From an uncultured Spirochaetales bacterium (GTDB lineage Bacteria > Spirochaetota > Spirochaetia > Sphaerochaetales > Sphaerochaetaceae): 34,705 bases of DNA. Positions 7,084 to 16,081 of the stretch are shown here, one piece after another (the stretch's first letter is position 1; each line of letters opens with the position of its first letter). A model generated the notes under the pieces. The model was not told where the DNA came from, did no database searches, and saw only the letters and a list, made by a program, of their open reading frames with translations. Location: NCBI GenBank assembly GCA_949295125.1, contig CASFJV010000051.1, positions 1-34,705 of the forward strand. Direction: 5' to 3'. Both the position numbers and the translations under genes were made by a program.

Positions 7084-8181
7084 ATGAGAAAAGCAATATT
7101 GAAATTAAAAGACGGAAAAGAATTTCCTGGCGTCCAGTTTGGAGCAGATATCAACCTGGAATGCGCAGAAGTAGTGTTCAACACGGGAATTCCAGGTTAT
7201 GAGGAGATTCTGACAGATCCTTCATACAAAGGACAGATAGTCACGCTGACAAGCCCGATGATCGGGAACTATGGCATTACCATTTCTGACGGAGAGAGCG
7301 GTAGCGCAAAAGCTGCTGCTCTTATTGTAAAGAAGCTGTACAGGGGAAAGGTAATGGATGGAAGGCTCTCTCTTGATGAGTATCTTAAAAAAGAGGGAAT
7401 CCCTGCCCTTGAAGGCGTGGATACAAGGGCACTCACAATACACCTCAGGGAACATGGGAGCCAGAATGGAATACTCTTTTATGAGCAAGACAGGGCGAAA
7501 GCTGAAGAAAAGCTTAAAGCATATCCGTCAATCACTGATATTGACCTGATAGACACCGTAAGCGTAAGGGAAAATATCCATAACCCGTCATTGGGAGAAG
7601 GAAGGACAGCACCTCCTTCTGCACCTGAGAAGCACTTTGTCCTTGTGGACTATGGAATAAAGAGATCAATAATAGAGAATTTCTATAAAAGGAATATCGC
7701 AGTTACGCTGATGAAGGCTTCAACAACGGCAGAAGAAGTCCTTGACCTGAAGCCTGACTGCCTCTTCCTCTCAAACGGGCCAGGAGATCCGGCACTGCTG
7801 AAGGATGCTGTAAAAATGGCAAGGGGATGCATCGGCAGGATCCCTGTTGAAGGAATATGCCTTGGCCACCAGATCATCACGCTTGCCCTGGGAGGCAGGA
7901 CAGTGAAAATGAAGTTCGGCCATCATGGGTCAAACCAGCCGGTAAAGGATATGGACAGTGGCAGGACATTTGTCACAGCACAGAACCATGGCTTCATGAG
8001 TGATGAGAAGAGCCTTCCTGAGGGAGTGAGGGTCTGGATGAGAAACGCAAACGACGGCACAGTTGAGGGGCTCTATGACAGGGAGAAAAGAGTTTACTCC
8101 GTACAGTTCCATCCGGAAGCAGCACCGGGGCCGGAAGATGCACTCTGGCTGTTCGATTTCTTTAAGGAGAAGGCAGACTGA
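7084..8181 (+). CDS. carA: Carbamoyl-phosphate synthase, small (glutaminase) subunit
   Basis: This subunit hydrolyses glutamine and channels ammonia to CarB for carbamoyl phosphate, the precursor of pyrimidines and arginine. It has 365 aa. The N-terminal CPSase_sm domain occupies about 1-150 (GIPGYEEILTDPSYKGQIV, GVDTRALT). The class I glutamine amidotransferase domain follows, with the triad Cys259 (GICLGHQ), His343 and Glu345 (QFHPEA). The length is slightly short of E. coli CarA (382). No Shine-Dalgarno is seen before the ATG, so the leader is probably very short. The stop overlaps the carB start by one base (TGATG), giving coupled translation. Confidence 0.97.
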   Translation: MRKAILKLKDGKEFPGVQFGADINLECAEVVFNTGIPGYEEILTDPSYKGQIVTLTSPMIGNYGITISDGESGSAKAAALIVKKLYRGKVMDGRLSLDEYLKKEGIPALEGVDTRALTIHLREHGSQNGILFYEQDRAKAEEKLKAYPSITDIDLIDTVSVRENIHNPSLGEGRTAPPSAPEKHFVLVDYGIKRSIIENFYKRNIAVTLMKASTTAEEVLDLKPDCLFLSNGPGDPALLKDAVKMARGCIGRIPVEGICLGHQIITLALGGRTVKMKFGHHGSNQPVKDMDSGRTFVTAQNHGFMSDEKSLPEGVRVWMRNANDGTVEGLYDREKRVYSVQFHPEAAPGPEDALWLFDFFKEKAD

Positions 8182-11100
8182 TGAAGAGGACAGATATAAG
8201 CCACATACTTGTAATTGGAAGCGGCCCGATAGTAATCGGACAGGCATGCGAATTCGATTATTCCGGGGTGCAGGCAGTAAGGGCCCTGAAAGAGGAAGGG
8301 TATGAAGTATCCCTGATAAACCCTAATCCGGCAACAGTAATGACAACACCAGGCCTTGCTGACCATATTTTCATGGAACCACTGACACCTGAATACATAG
8401 AGAAGATATTTGAACAGGCAGCTCCGGATGCAGTACTTTCCACGATGGGAGGACAGACTGCCCTTAACCTCACAATGGAGCTGAAGAAGAGAGGAATACT
8501 CGAGAAATACGGGGTGAAGGTCATCGGAGCAAGTGCTGAGGCGATTGAACGGGCTGAGGACAGGGGGAAATTCAAGGATATCATGACATCCCTTGGTCTT
8601 GAGAGCGCAAGAAGCGGAATCGCACACTCTGTTGATGAGGCACTCAAAGTCAAGAAAGAGATAGGACTGCCACTGATCATAAGACCATCGTTCACCCTGG
8701 GAGGAATGGGAGGGGCAATTGCCAAGACAGAAGAAGAGTTCATTCCATTGGTTGAGAATGCACTTGAAATAAGCCCTGTGGGGGAAATCCTTTTGGAGGA
8801 ATCCCTTATCGGATGGAGGGAGTTTGAGATGGAAGTCATGCGTGACAGGGATGACAATGCAATTATCGTATGCTCCATAGAAAACATAGATCCGATGGGA
8901 GTGCATACGGGCGACAGCATTACGGTTGCACCTATCCAGACACTGACGGATGATGAGTACCAGAAGATGAGGAGCGCCTCAATTGATATCCTGAGAGCAG
9001 TTGGTGTTGACTGCGGAGGATCAAACGTGCAGTTTGCAGTCTCTCCAGACCATAAAAGGATGATCGTAATAGAGATGAATCCCCGCGTATCAAGATCCTC
9101 AGCACTGGCCTCAAAAGCCACAGGCTACCCTATTGCACGCATCTCTGCAAAGCTTGCAGTCGGCTATACCTTGAGCGAGATACTGAATGAGATCACAGGA
9201 GAGAGCGTCAGCTGTTTTGAACCAGCCCTTGACTATGTGGCTGTGAAGGTTCCACGCTTCGAACTTGAGAAATTCCCTCTTCCGGCATCGGCACTGGGAA
9301 CACAGATGAGAAGTGTTGGTGAAGCCCTGGCTCTTGGAAGGACCCTCAATGAAGCACTCAACAAGGCTTTCAGGTCATCGGAGCAGAAACTGGAAGGCAT
9401 CGTTGAGCTTGACAGAAGCAAATATGATGTCGAGACACTCTCAAGATCAGCACATCCTATGAGATTCCTTTCCCTCTATACTCTTATTAAGGAAGGCTAT
9501 GGAGATCTTGCTAGGCTTAGTGATGAGACAGGATATGACATATACTTCCTCCAGGCACTGAAAGAGCAGGCTGAGCTCGATCATGAACTCTCTTCCGTTC
9601 CACTGGATATGGACATCTATAAAAAGGCAAAAATGAATGGAATGAGTGATAAGAGGATATCAGAGCTGACTGGAAATGAAAGCCTTCCATTCCATATCGA
9701 TGCAGTATCCCACTATGTTGACACATGTGCAGGAGAGACGGAGGCTAAGACTCCATACTGCTATCTCACATACGGTGAGGAGGATGAGGGAGAAGCACTT
9801 GGAGAGGATGCTGTAATAATCCTTGCTTCCGGGCCGAACAGGATCGGACAGGGGCTTGAATTCGATACATGCTGCACTCTGACAAGCGCCGCATACAGGA
9901 AGCTTGGAAGAAAAACCATAATGGTGAACAGCAATCCGGAAACCGTCTCCACAGACTACAATACTTCCGACAGGCTTTATATAGAACCGCTTTCTCCGGA
10001 AGCAGTTCTTGAAATAATGAGGAAGGAAGGCACAAGGGATGTCGTTGTGCAGATGGGAGGCCAGACTCCGCTGAACATGGCTGAGAGGCTGGAAAAAGAG
10101 GGAGCACACATAATCGGTACAAGCCTGGACTCAATAAACAGGACAGAGGACAGGGAACTTTTTTCAAACCTTGTAAGGGAGCTGGGGCTGAGGCAGCCTG
10201 AGAACAGGATGGGGCACAGCAGGAAAGAAGTTTTTGAAAAAGCAAAGGAAATTGGATTTCCAGTACTTCTGAGGCCTTCATTCGTTCTCGGAGGAAGGAG
10301 CATGTTCATCGCATATGATGAGGAAAGCCTCGACGAGTTCTTCTCCAAGATGAACGTACAGGTATCGCAGAGCCATCCGATACTTGTAGACCAGTTCCTG
10401 GAAGATGCATTTGAATACGATCTTGATGCAGTATCCGATGGAGAGAGGATATATATCGGAGGGATTCTTCAGCATATAGAGGCTGCGGGCATCCACTCTG
10501 GAGACAGCGCCGCTGTTTTCCCACCATACAAGGCAAAGCCTGAGATACTTTCAGAAATGAAGAGATGGACACTGCGTCTTGCAAGGGAGCTTAAGGTCAA
10601 GGGACTGATGAACATACAGTTTGCGGAAAAGGACGGCAAGCTTTATATCATAGAAGTGAACCCAAGGGCCAGCAGGACAGTTCCTTTCATATCAAAAGCC
10701 AGCGGAGTGAACCTTGTTGAAGCAGCTATAAGGGTATTTGAGGGAGAAGACCTTATTGCGCAGGGACTCCTGGAAGAAGGGGAAGAGATAAGGGAAGGCA
10801 AATGCATTACCGGCTGGGCAATAAAGGAAGCCGTATTCAGTTTTGACCGGTTCTCTGATGTTGATCCGGCCCTTGGCCCGGAGATGAGGAGCACTGGCGA
10901 AGTAGTCGGAATGGGAAGGACTTTCGGGGAAGCCTATGCAAAGAGCCAGGCAGGAGCAAACAACATCCTTCCTGTGAAAGGAAGGGTCGTTATCAGCGTC
11001 AACAATAAGGACAGGGTTACAATCGCCCCCATTGCAAAAGCCCTTGAAGAGATGGGCTTTGAAATACTGTGCACAAAAGGGACAGCCAGGGATCTGTTCA

Positions 11101-11366
11101 ATCTCGGCATTCTCACTGATGTTGTGCTGAAAGTGCATGAAGGGCATCCGAATATCGTGGATAACATCAGGGCAAGGAAAGTCGATCTTATCATCAACAC
11201 TCCGATGGGTTTCCATGCAAGGCGCAGTGATGATGACATCAGGACTGAAACGATCAGGGCGCACATCCCCTACACTACTACCACAAGTGCCGCAAACGCT
11301 GCGGTGGAAGCTATCAGGTATCTGCAGACTGGACGCTATGTAGTGAGGGAACTGCCAAGGAAATGA
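8181..11366 (+). CDS. carB: Carbamoyl-phosphate synthase, large subunit
   Basis: This is the synthetase subunit, which uses two ATP, bicarbonate and ammonia. Its 1061 aa (E. coli 1073) show the internal duplication of the family. Each half has a pre-ATP-grasp segment (ILVIGSGPIVIGQACEFDYSG near residue 10; IILASGPNRIGQGLEFD near 545) and an ATP-grasp domain with a glycine-rich loop (RPSFTLGGMGG; RPSFVLGGRSM). Metal-ligand motifs VIEMNPRVSRSSALASKATG and IIEVNPRASRTVPFISKASG are intact. The C-terminal MGS-like allosteric domain starts near 930 (VVISVNNKDR) and ends at TAANAAVEAIRYL. It is the second gene of the carAB operon, with a terminator after. Confidence 0.98.
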   Translation: MKRTDISHILVIGSGPIVIGQACEFDYSGVQAVRALKEEGYEVSLINPNPATVMTTPGLADHIFMEPLTPEYIEKIFEQAAPDAVLSTMGGQTALNLTMELKKRGILEKYGVKVIGASAEAIERAEDRGKFKDIMTSLGLESARSGIAHSVDEALKVKKEIGLPLIIRPSFTLGGMGGAIAKTEEEFIPLVENALEISPVGEILLEESLIGWREFEMEVMRDRDDNAIIVCSIENIDPMGVHTGDSITVAPIQTLTDDEYQKMRSASIDILRAVGVDCGGSNVQFAVSPDHKRMIVIEMNPRVSRSSALASKATGYPIARISAKLAVGYTLSEILNEITGESVSCFEPALDYVAVKVPRFELEKFPLPASALGTQMRSVGEALALGRTLNEALNKAFRSSEQKLEGIVELDRSKYDVETLSRSAHPMRFLSLYTLIKEGYGDLARLSDETGYDIYFLQALKEQAELDHELSSVPLDMDIYKKAKMNGMSDKRISELTGNESLPFHIDAVSHYVDTCAGETEAKTPYCYLTYGEEDEGEALGEDAVIILASGPNRIGQGLEFDTCCTLTSAAYRKLGRKTIMVNSNPETVSTDYNTSDRLYIEPLSPEAVLEIMRKEGTRDVVVQMGGQTPLNMAERLEKEGAHIIGTSLDSINRTEDRELFSNLVRELGLRQPENRMGHSRKEVFEKAKEIGFPVLLRPSFVLGGRSMFIAYDEESLDEFFSKMNVQVSQSHPILVDQFLEDAFEYDLDAVSDGERIYIGGILQHIEAAGIHSGDSAAVFPPYKAKPEILSEMKRWTLRLARELKVKGLMNIQFAEKDGKLYIIEVNPRASRTVPFISKASGVNLVEAAIRVFEGEDLIAQGLLEEGEEIREGKCITGWAIKEAVFSFDRFSDVDPALGPEMRSTGEVVGMGRTFGEAYAKSQAGANNILPVKGRVVISVNNKDRVTIAPIAKALEEMGFEILCTKGTARDLFNLGILTDVVLKVHEGHPNIVDNIRARKVDLIINTPMGFHARRSDDDIRTETIRAHIPYTTTTSAANAAVEAIRYLQTGRYVVRELPRK

Positions 11367-11378
11367 AAAGGCATCACA

Positions 11379-11414
11379 TCCTGGGAAAGCCAGCTTGGCT
11401 TATCCCAGGACTTT
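11379..11414 (+). terminator. Intrinsic terminator of carAB
   Basis: TCCTGGGA (11379-11386) pairs with TCCCAGGA (11403-11410) around an inner AAGCCA/TGGCTT stem. CTTTT follows. The hairpin begins 12 bases after the carB stop. Confidence 0.75.
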
Positions 11415-11510
11415 TCCATTCCGCGCAGGAACAGAATAATCTTAAGCTTTTACAGATTGCAAAAAAAAGCCTGAATAATTATCCTCTTTTGTATCTAAGG
11501 AGACAAATAA

Positions 11511-13301
11511 ATGGAAGAAGCTTTCATGCAAAGAACCGTCACATGCGGCTCTCTAAGGGCTAGTGATGAAGGCAAGACCGTTATCCTTAACGGCTGGGTT
11601 GCAAGAAATAGGGACCATGGTGCACTCCATTTCATCAACCTAAGGGACCGCTACGGCGTTACACAGGTTGTTGTGGATGATGATGCATCAGAAGAGCTGG
11701 AAAAAACAGCAAGATCATTGAAGATGGAATACTGCATTGCTGTTAAGGGAACTGTAAGAAAGCGCCCCGATGAGATGATCAATCCAGATATGGTCACTGG
11801 TGAGATCGAAGTGAAGGCAGAGGAAATCGAAATCCTCTCAGAATGCGCTACCCTTCCGTTCATGATTGAAGATGAGAATAATGCAAGGGAGGATCTCAGG
11901 CTCAAATACAGGTTCCTCGATCTCAGGACAAAGGGAATGCAGGACAGGATCAGGCTTCGCCATGAAGTCGTTAAGGCCATAAGGGAATTCTTCTATAAGA
12001 CAGATTTCTATGAAATAGAGACACCTACCCTTGTAAAGAGCACGCCAGAGGGTGCAAGGGACTTCCTCGTTCCATCAAGGATATATCCGGGAAAGTTCTT
12101 CGCTCTTCCCCAGTCCCCTCAGCTTTATAAGCAGATACTCATGGTTTCCGGATTCGACAAGTACTTCCAGATTGCAAGATGCTACAGGGATGAGGATCCA
12201 AGGGGAGACAGGCAGCTTGAGTTCACACAGCTCGATATTGAAATGAGCTTCGTAAAGAGGGACGATGTCCTGCTACTGATTGAGAACCTCATGAAAGAAG
12301 TGTTCAGGAAAGTCGTGAATGTTGATCTTCCATCTCACTTCAGGAGGCTGAGCTACCAGGAAGCAATGGAAAAATATGGATCTGACAAGCCTGACCTGCG
12401 TTTCGGCCTTGAAATCGGAGATGCATCGACATTTGCATCAAAGTCCACATTCAATGCATTTCTAGACACGCTTAAAGAAGGTGGATATGTCAGGTATATC
12501 GTAGCTCCGAAGACTGAAGGCCACGATTACACAAGAAAGTACCTTGCAGAGCTTGAGAGCGCAGCAAAGATATATGGCGCACATGGCCTTGCCTGGATGA
12601 AAGTGGAGAACGGCAAGCTGAATGGAGGCGTTTCCAAATTCTTTGCAGGTCTGGATGAAGAAGTACTGAACGCCACAGGGGCAAAAGACGGTGATGTCAT
12701 CCTCATTGTTGCACAGAAGGATTTCAAGAAGTGCTGCAACAGCCTTGGCGCTGTGAGAAACCGCCTTGGAAACGACCTTAAGCTGATCAGGCCCGGCTAT
12801 GAGTTCTGCTGGATCATAGATTTCCCGCTGTTTGAGTACAACGAGGATGAAGGGCACTGGGAAGCTGCCCATCATATGTTCAGCATGCCTCAGGCAGAAT
12901 ATATAGACACAATGGAAGAGGATCCAGGAAAGGTCAAGGGAGATCTCTATGATCTCGTACTCAATGGCTATGAGCTTGCATCAGGATCCATAAGAATCCA
13001 TGATATCGAACTGCAGAAGAGGGTATTCAGGATCTGCAATTTCCCAGATGATGTTGCCCAGGAGCGCTTTGGCTTCCTGCTTGACTGTTTCAAGTACGGG
13101 CCACCACCACATGGAGGAATAGCCCCTGGAATCGACAGGCTCTGCATGATCCTTGCCGGAGAGAGCTCAATTAAGGAAGTAATCGCGTTCCCGAAGAACA
13201 CTGCAGCACTCTCTCCAATGGATGACTCACCTTCCTTTGTAGAGCAGAAGCAGCTTGATGAGCTCCATCTTGCAATAGTCGACGACAAGAAGGATGAATA
13301 A
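11511..13301 (+). CDS. aspS: Aspartyl-tRNA synthetase (bacterial type)
   Basis: This enzyme charges tRNA with aspartate. The 596 aa comprise an N-terminal OB-fold anticodon-binding domain (about 1-115), class II catalytic motifs (motif 2 FQIARCYRDEDPRGDRQLEFTQLD; motif 3 GGIAPGIDRL) and the bacterial GAD insertion (about 290-415). AAGGAG eight bases before the ATG at 11511 supports this start; the ATG five codons later has no such site. In GWVARNRDHGALHF a His occupies the position that is Leu in tRNA-Asp-specific enzymes and His31 in the relaxed Pseudomonas aeruginosa enzyme. The protein may therefore also charge tRNA-Asn, to be corrected by GatCAB. The following gene overlaps by 8 nt. Confidence 0.97.
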   Translation: MEEAFMQRTVTCGSLRASDEGKTVILNGWVARNRDHGALHFINLRDRYGVTQVVVDDDASEELEKTARSLKMEYCIAVKGTVRKRPDEMINPDMVTGEIEVKAEEIEILSECATLPFMIEDENNAREDLRLKYRFLDLRTKGMQDRIRLRHEVVKAIREFFYKTDFYEIETPTLVKSTPEGARDFLVPSRIYPGKFFALPQSPQLYKQILMVSGFDKYFQIARCYRDEDPRGDRQLEFTQLDIEMSFVKRDDVLLLIENLMKEVFRKVVNVDLPSHFRRLSYQEAMEKYGSDKPDLRFGLEIGDASTFASKSTFNAFLDTLKEGGYVRYIVAPKTEGHDYTRKYLAELESAAKIYGAHGLAWMKVENGKLNGGVSKFFAGLDEEVLNATGAKDGDVILIVAQKDFKKCCNSLGAVRNRLGNDLKLIRPGYEFCWIIDFPLFEYNEDEGHWEAAHHMFSMPQAEYIDTMEEDPGKVKGDLYDLVLNGYELASGSIRIHDIELQKRVFRICNFPDDVAQERFGFLLDCFKYGPPPHGGIAPGIDRLCMILAGESSIKEVIAFPKNTAALSPMDDSPSFVEQKQLDELHLAIVDDKKDE

Positions 13302-14421
13302 TAAGATACTGATCATCGGGCTTGGAAGCAGCGGACTCTTCCTCTACAGCCTTCTCAATGGCAAAGCCATGGCTGTAGAGCAGAATCAGGAAGCGGGGCT
13401 CAAGCTGCTGATCACAGGAGGGGGAAGGTGCAACTTTTCCCCCTCTTTTGATGAGATATCATCACACTACTACGATAAAAAGAATTTCGTCTCACCTTCT
13501 GTTTCCGCTTTTCCCCCATCAAGGATCAGGTCATATTTTGAAAACCTGGGTGTCAGGACAGGAAAAGAAGGGCAGAAACTGTTTCCTGAATCCGGGAAAT
13601 CCTCAGATATACGGGATGCACTCCTGAAAAACGGAGAGAACATAAAATATGGGGAAAAAGCCATCCTGGTGGAAAAAAGGGGCAATCTTTTCCATGTCAC
13701 TACAGATAAGGCATCATATGCATCTGAGATTGCGGTCATAGCAACAGGGGGCATCACATATCCGAAAACGGGAAGCGATGGATCACTGTATCCAGCAATA
13801 AGGAAGCTTGGGCATACTGTCATTGAGCCAAAGCCGGCATTAGCTGAACTGATGCTTGAAAACCACAGGCTGAGAAAAGCTGAAGGGGTAAGCCTTAAAC
13901 TCGCCCTGAGGAAAGGGAAAGCCTATGCAGAGGGGGATGCGGTAATAACTGGAAACGGTATTTCCGGCCCTGTAGCTGAAAACTTCTCACACTATGTGGA
14001 TAAGGGCAGCGAAATAGAGGTAAGCATCCTTAAGATAAGAAAGGAAGATCTTGAAAAATACAGCCAGAAAGCTATGCTCAAGAATGCGCTTCCCCTCCCG
14101 GAGCGCCTGACAACATCACTCTTTCCTTCACTTGCAGGAAAAAAGCTCAATGAGCTTAAAAAGGCCGAAAAGGAAGAGATTGTGAAAACCCTTAACTCCT
14201 TCAGGACAAAAGCATCCCCGAATGCCAGGAACGCCATGTGCACAAGGGGAGGAGTCTCTACGGATGAAATAAACCGCAAAACCATGGAATCCAGGCTCAT
14301 AAGCAACCTCTATTTTACAGGAGAGGCAATTGATGTGGATGGGGAGTGCGGCGGATTCAATCTTGCTTTTGCATTCTCATCAGCATATCTGGCATACCAG
14401 GATATTCTCAAGAAAAGTTGA
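13294..14421 (+). CDS. HI0933/YhiN (BaiN-like) FAD-dependent oxidoreductase
   Basis: This is a flavoprotein of the HI0933 family (375 aa), with a Rossmann FAD site at the very N-terminus (ILIIGLGSSGLFLYSLL; G-x-G-x-x-G) and the family signature ITGGGRCNFS near residues 41-50. The second nucleotide-contact segment IAVIATGGITYPKTGSDG and the C-terminal FAD-closing block YFTGEAIDVDGECGGFNLAFAFSSAYLA are intact. Its substrate is not established for most members; BaiN of gut clostridia acts on bile-acid intermediates, but that should not be transferred here. The start overlaps aspS by 8 nt, so it is read from the same transcript. It is somewhat shorter than the usual length near 400 aa. Confidence 0.88.
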   Translation: MNNKILIIGLGSSGLFLYSLLNGKAMAVEQNQEAGLKLLITGGGRCNFSPSFDEISSHYYDKKNFVSPSVSAFPPSRIRSYFENLGVRTGKEGQKLFPESGKSSDIRDALLKNGENIKYGEKAILVEKRGNLFHVTTDKASYASEIAVIATGGITYPKTGSDGSLYPAIRKLGHTVIEPKPALAELMLENHRLRKAEGVSLKLALRKGKAYAEGDAVITGNGISGPVAENFSHYVDKGSEIEVSILKIRKEDLEKYSQKAMLKNALPLPERLTTSLFPSLAGKKLNELKKAEKEEIVKTLNSFRTKASPNARNAMCTRGGVSTDEINRKTMESRLISNLYFTGEAIDVDGECGGFNLAFAFSSAYLAYQDILKKS

Positions 14422-14428
14422 CGTGTGC

Positions 14429-14434
14429 TAAAAT
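14429..14434 (+). promoter_or_regulatory. Extended -10 promoter for the OsmC-like gene
   Basis: TG-C-TAAAAT (14426-14434) is an extended -10 element. TTCTCA at 14406-14411 is a fair -35 at 17 bp. The predicted start of transcription falls at 14441, the A of the ATG, giving a leaderless message. Confidence 0.45.
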
Positions 14435-14440
14435 CAGGGT

Positions 14441-14824
14441 ATGGCTAAAAGAATTGTTGACGCACATTTTACAGGGGAAAGAAGCTATTTTGAGAACCAG
14501 CTTGGCCGGGAATTTGATTTCACAGCAGCAACAGGCCCTTACGAATACCTTCTCGGAGCACTCTCAGGATGCTTTGCAAAAACCCTCATCTCATATCTTG
14601 GGAAAGATAACGGATTCAGCTCAATAGATATCCACACAGAGGGCGAAAAGAGAACAGGCGAACCTGCCACGCTGAAAACCACTGACATCAGGATTGTGGC
14701 AAAGGGTGTGAAGGACAGGAAAGATTTCGAAGATGCCGTAACAAAAGCGGAAAATAATTGTTCTATATATCAGACAGTGAAAATGGTCAGCTCAATGAAT
14801 GTTGACCTCATTTTTGAGGACTGA
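14441..14824 (+). CDS. OsmC-family peroxidase-like protein
   Basis: This is a small redox protein of the OsmC/Ohr/YhfA fold (127 aa). The two conserved cysteines are present, one in GALSGCFAKTL (about residue 46) and one in ENNCSIYQTV (about 107). The conserved N-terminal strand and arginine region fits YhfA-like OsmC members better than true Ohr. These proteins use a Cys pair to reduce organic hydroperoxides, usually with lipoyl or other dithiol reductants. No Shine-Dalgarno is visible; the promoter predicts a leaderless transcript. The next gene starts just after the stop codon. Confidence 0.85.
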   Translation: MAKRIVDAHFTGERSYFENQLGREFDFTAATGPYEYLLGALSGCFAKTLISYLGKDNGFSSIDIHTEGEKRTGEPATLKTTDIRIVAKGVKDRKDFEDAVTKAENNCSIYQTVKMVSSMNVDLIFED

Positions 14825-14825
14825 A

Positions 14826-15341
14826 ATGCCGGAAGACCTGAGAAGCGAGAACATAGATACGTTTGCACTATTCAAGAAAGCACTTAAGATACTGTGCGAA
14901 GAGGATACATTCCTTTTTGCGAAGAAAGCAAAAAGAGAGGCTTTTTCCTGCCGGATGGCGCAGCACCTGAACCGCTATTTCGGTTCTGAATGGTATATCG
15001 ATGCCGCTCTCTTCGGATCAGACATCATGATATGGGACAGGCAGGGAAACATTGCCCTTGCCCTCTTCATTGCAAAAGACTACGTAACAGCCCACCAGAA
15101 AGAGAAAGCCAGGCTGTTCCATCTTGAACAGAAACCAGCCCTTACACTGGCCCTGTCCCTGCTTGAAGGCAAGGACTATGCATTAATCTACAGGTTCGAA
15201 AAGGAATATATTGACTATCTTCACATCTATCCGGCACAGGATTATGAGGACAGGGTGCTTAAACGCTGCCTCATAAAGGATGATAAGGACACAGATCCAT
15301 CCCTTTTCAGGATCAAGAAGAAAAAAGAGAGGAAAGAATAG
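14826..15341 (+). CDS. Hypothetical protein, possibly a restriction-endonuclease-fold relative
   Basis: I do not recognise this protein (171 aa from the ATG at 14826, which has GAGGA at 14816-14820). The frame is open nine codons further upstream, inside the previous gene. It begins with a charged helical section. A middle part then follows with alternating hydrophobic strands (IDAALFGSDIMIWD, NIALALFIAKDY, DYALIYRFEKEYIDYLHIYP), and the tail is very basic (RIKKKKERKE). The strand-Asp-strand-Lys order (D-IMIWD...LFIAKDY) is reminiscent of PD-(D/E)XK folds, but the acidic residue before the lysine is missing, so this is speculation. It is co-directional with the OsmC-like gene and ends two bases before a convergent gene. 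Confidence 0.6.
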   Translation: MPEDLRSENIDTFALFKKALKILCEEDTFLFAKKAKREAFSCRMAQHLNRYFGSEWYIDAALFGSDIMIWDRQGNIALALFIAKDYVTAHQKEKARLFHLEQKPALTLALSLLEGKDYALIYRFEKEYIDYLHIYPAQDYEDRVLKRCLIKDDKDTDPSLFRIKKKKERKE

Positions 15342-15343
15342 GC

Positions 15344-16081
15344 TTACTTCTTCCTGACAGGGTCTATCACCTCGGCTTCTCCGATGAACTTATATACGGC
15401 ACGCTTGGCTGCATCCTCGCATCCGTTCCATGGCTTGTCCCTGTTCTCACTCTTATATTTCTGCGTGAGGTAATAGTCATCTGCCTGAACTCTCTCCAAA
15501 TTCCTTTTCATCAGATCAGCGAGAGTCTGGTAGTATTCAAGAAGGATATCGCCCTTCAGCGCCTCAGGAGCCATATCCACAAGGACTTTCGTATGGTGAA
15601 TGCAGAAACCCTTGCTCTTTTTCAGTTCTGCCTTGAACTCAGGATCTTCAGAAAAGAGGGCTGCGACTGTGTATGCATAGCGCTCGAGGCGTTCATCCAT
15701 CCTTGAGCAGATCAGGCATCCTTTTTTCCTTGACTCATAGTAGGAAAAAAGTGAATTGAACGCTTTTTCTGCCTTTCTGGGGCTGCTGGCACTCATAACG
15801 CCATCGAGAGATGGATAGAATCCCTTCTTGTTCTCTTCATAATACGTATCCATGACAAGGCCAAGGCTCTGTGCCTTATTCTCTTCAGCAAGCATGCTGA
15901 AATGCTTGGCACAAAAGCCATGGGTATTTGTCTCCACCCTTATTTCAGGCGTCATTATGGCAGAGGAGAGATAGTACCGTATTCCATCCCTCTCTGCATC
16001 CTTCATCAGATCACAGATAAAGCATTCTGATCCGCTTTTAAGCCCATCCCAGACAGGGATCGTCTCTAGAACAATCTTCAC
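15344..16081 (-). CDS. DUF6062 family protein with two CxxC...CxxH cysteine clusters
   Basis: This is a helical protein (245 aa) with two repeated metal-binding-like units: CFICDLMKD with GFCAKHF (about residues 20 and 56), and CLICSRM with GFCIHHTKVL (about 121 and 160). The paired C-x2-C / C-x2-H sets suggest zinc or an iron-sulfur cluster. It fits DUF6062, which I recall from Firmicutes and spirochaetes; no function is known. I choose the GTG at 16081, which makes the usual 4-nt GTGA overlap with the transketolase stop and gives an N-terminus VKIVLETIPVW like family members. A GTG at 16099 in the same frame is the alternative. It is the last gene of the aldolase-transketolase operon. Confidence 0.75.
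   Translation of the reverse strand: MKIVLETIPVWDGLKSGSECFICDLMKDAERDGIRYYLSSAIMTPEIRVETNTHGFCAKHFSMLAEENKAQSLGLVMDTYYEENKKGFYPSLDGVMSASSPRKAEKAFNSLFSYYESRKKGCLICSRMDERLERYAYTVAALFSEDPEFKAELKKSKGFCIHHTKVLVDMAPEALKGDILLEYYQTLADLMKRNLERVQADDYYLTQKYKSENRDKPWNGCEDAAKRAVYKFIGEAEVIDPVRKK

Noticed and set aside
8258-9121. Long open frame antisense to carB (287 codons), and similar ones at 9660-10348 and 10692-11264
   Set aside because: They lie wholly within the unmistakable carB gene and have low-complexity Ser/Leu/Pro composition without motifs or ribosome sites.
11363-11563. 66-codon frame between carB and aspS
   Set aside because: It runs through the carB terminator and into aspS in another frame; not protein-like.
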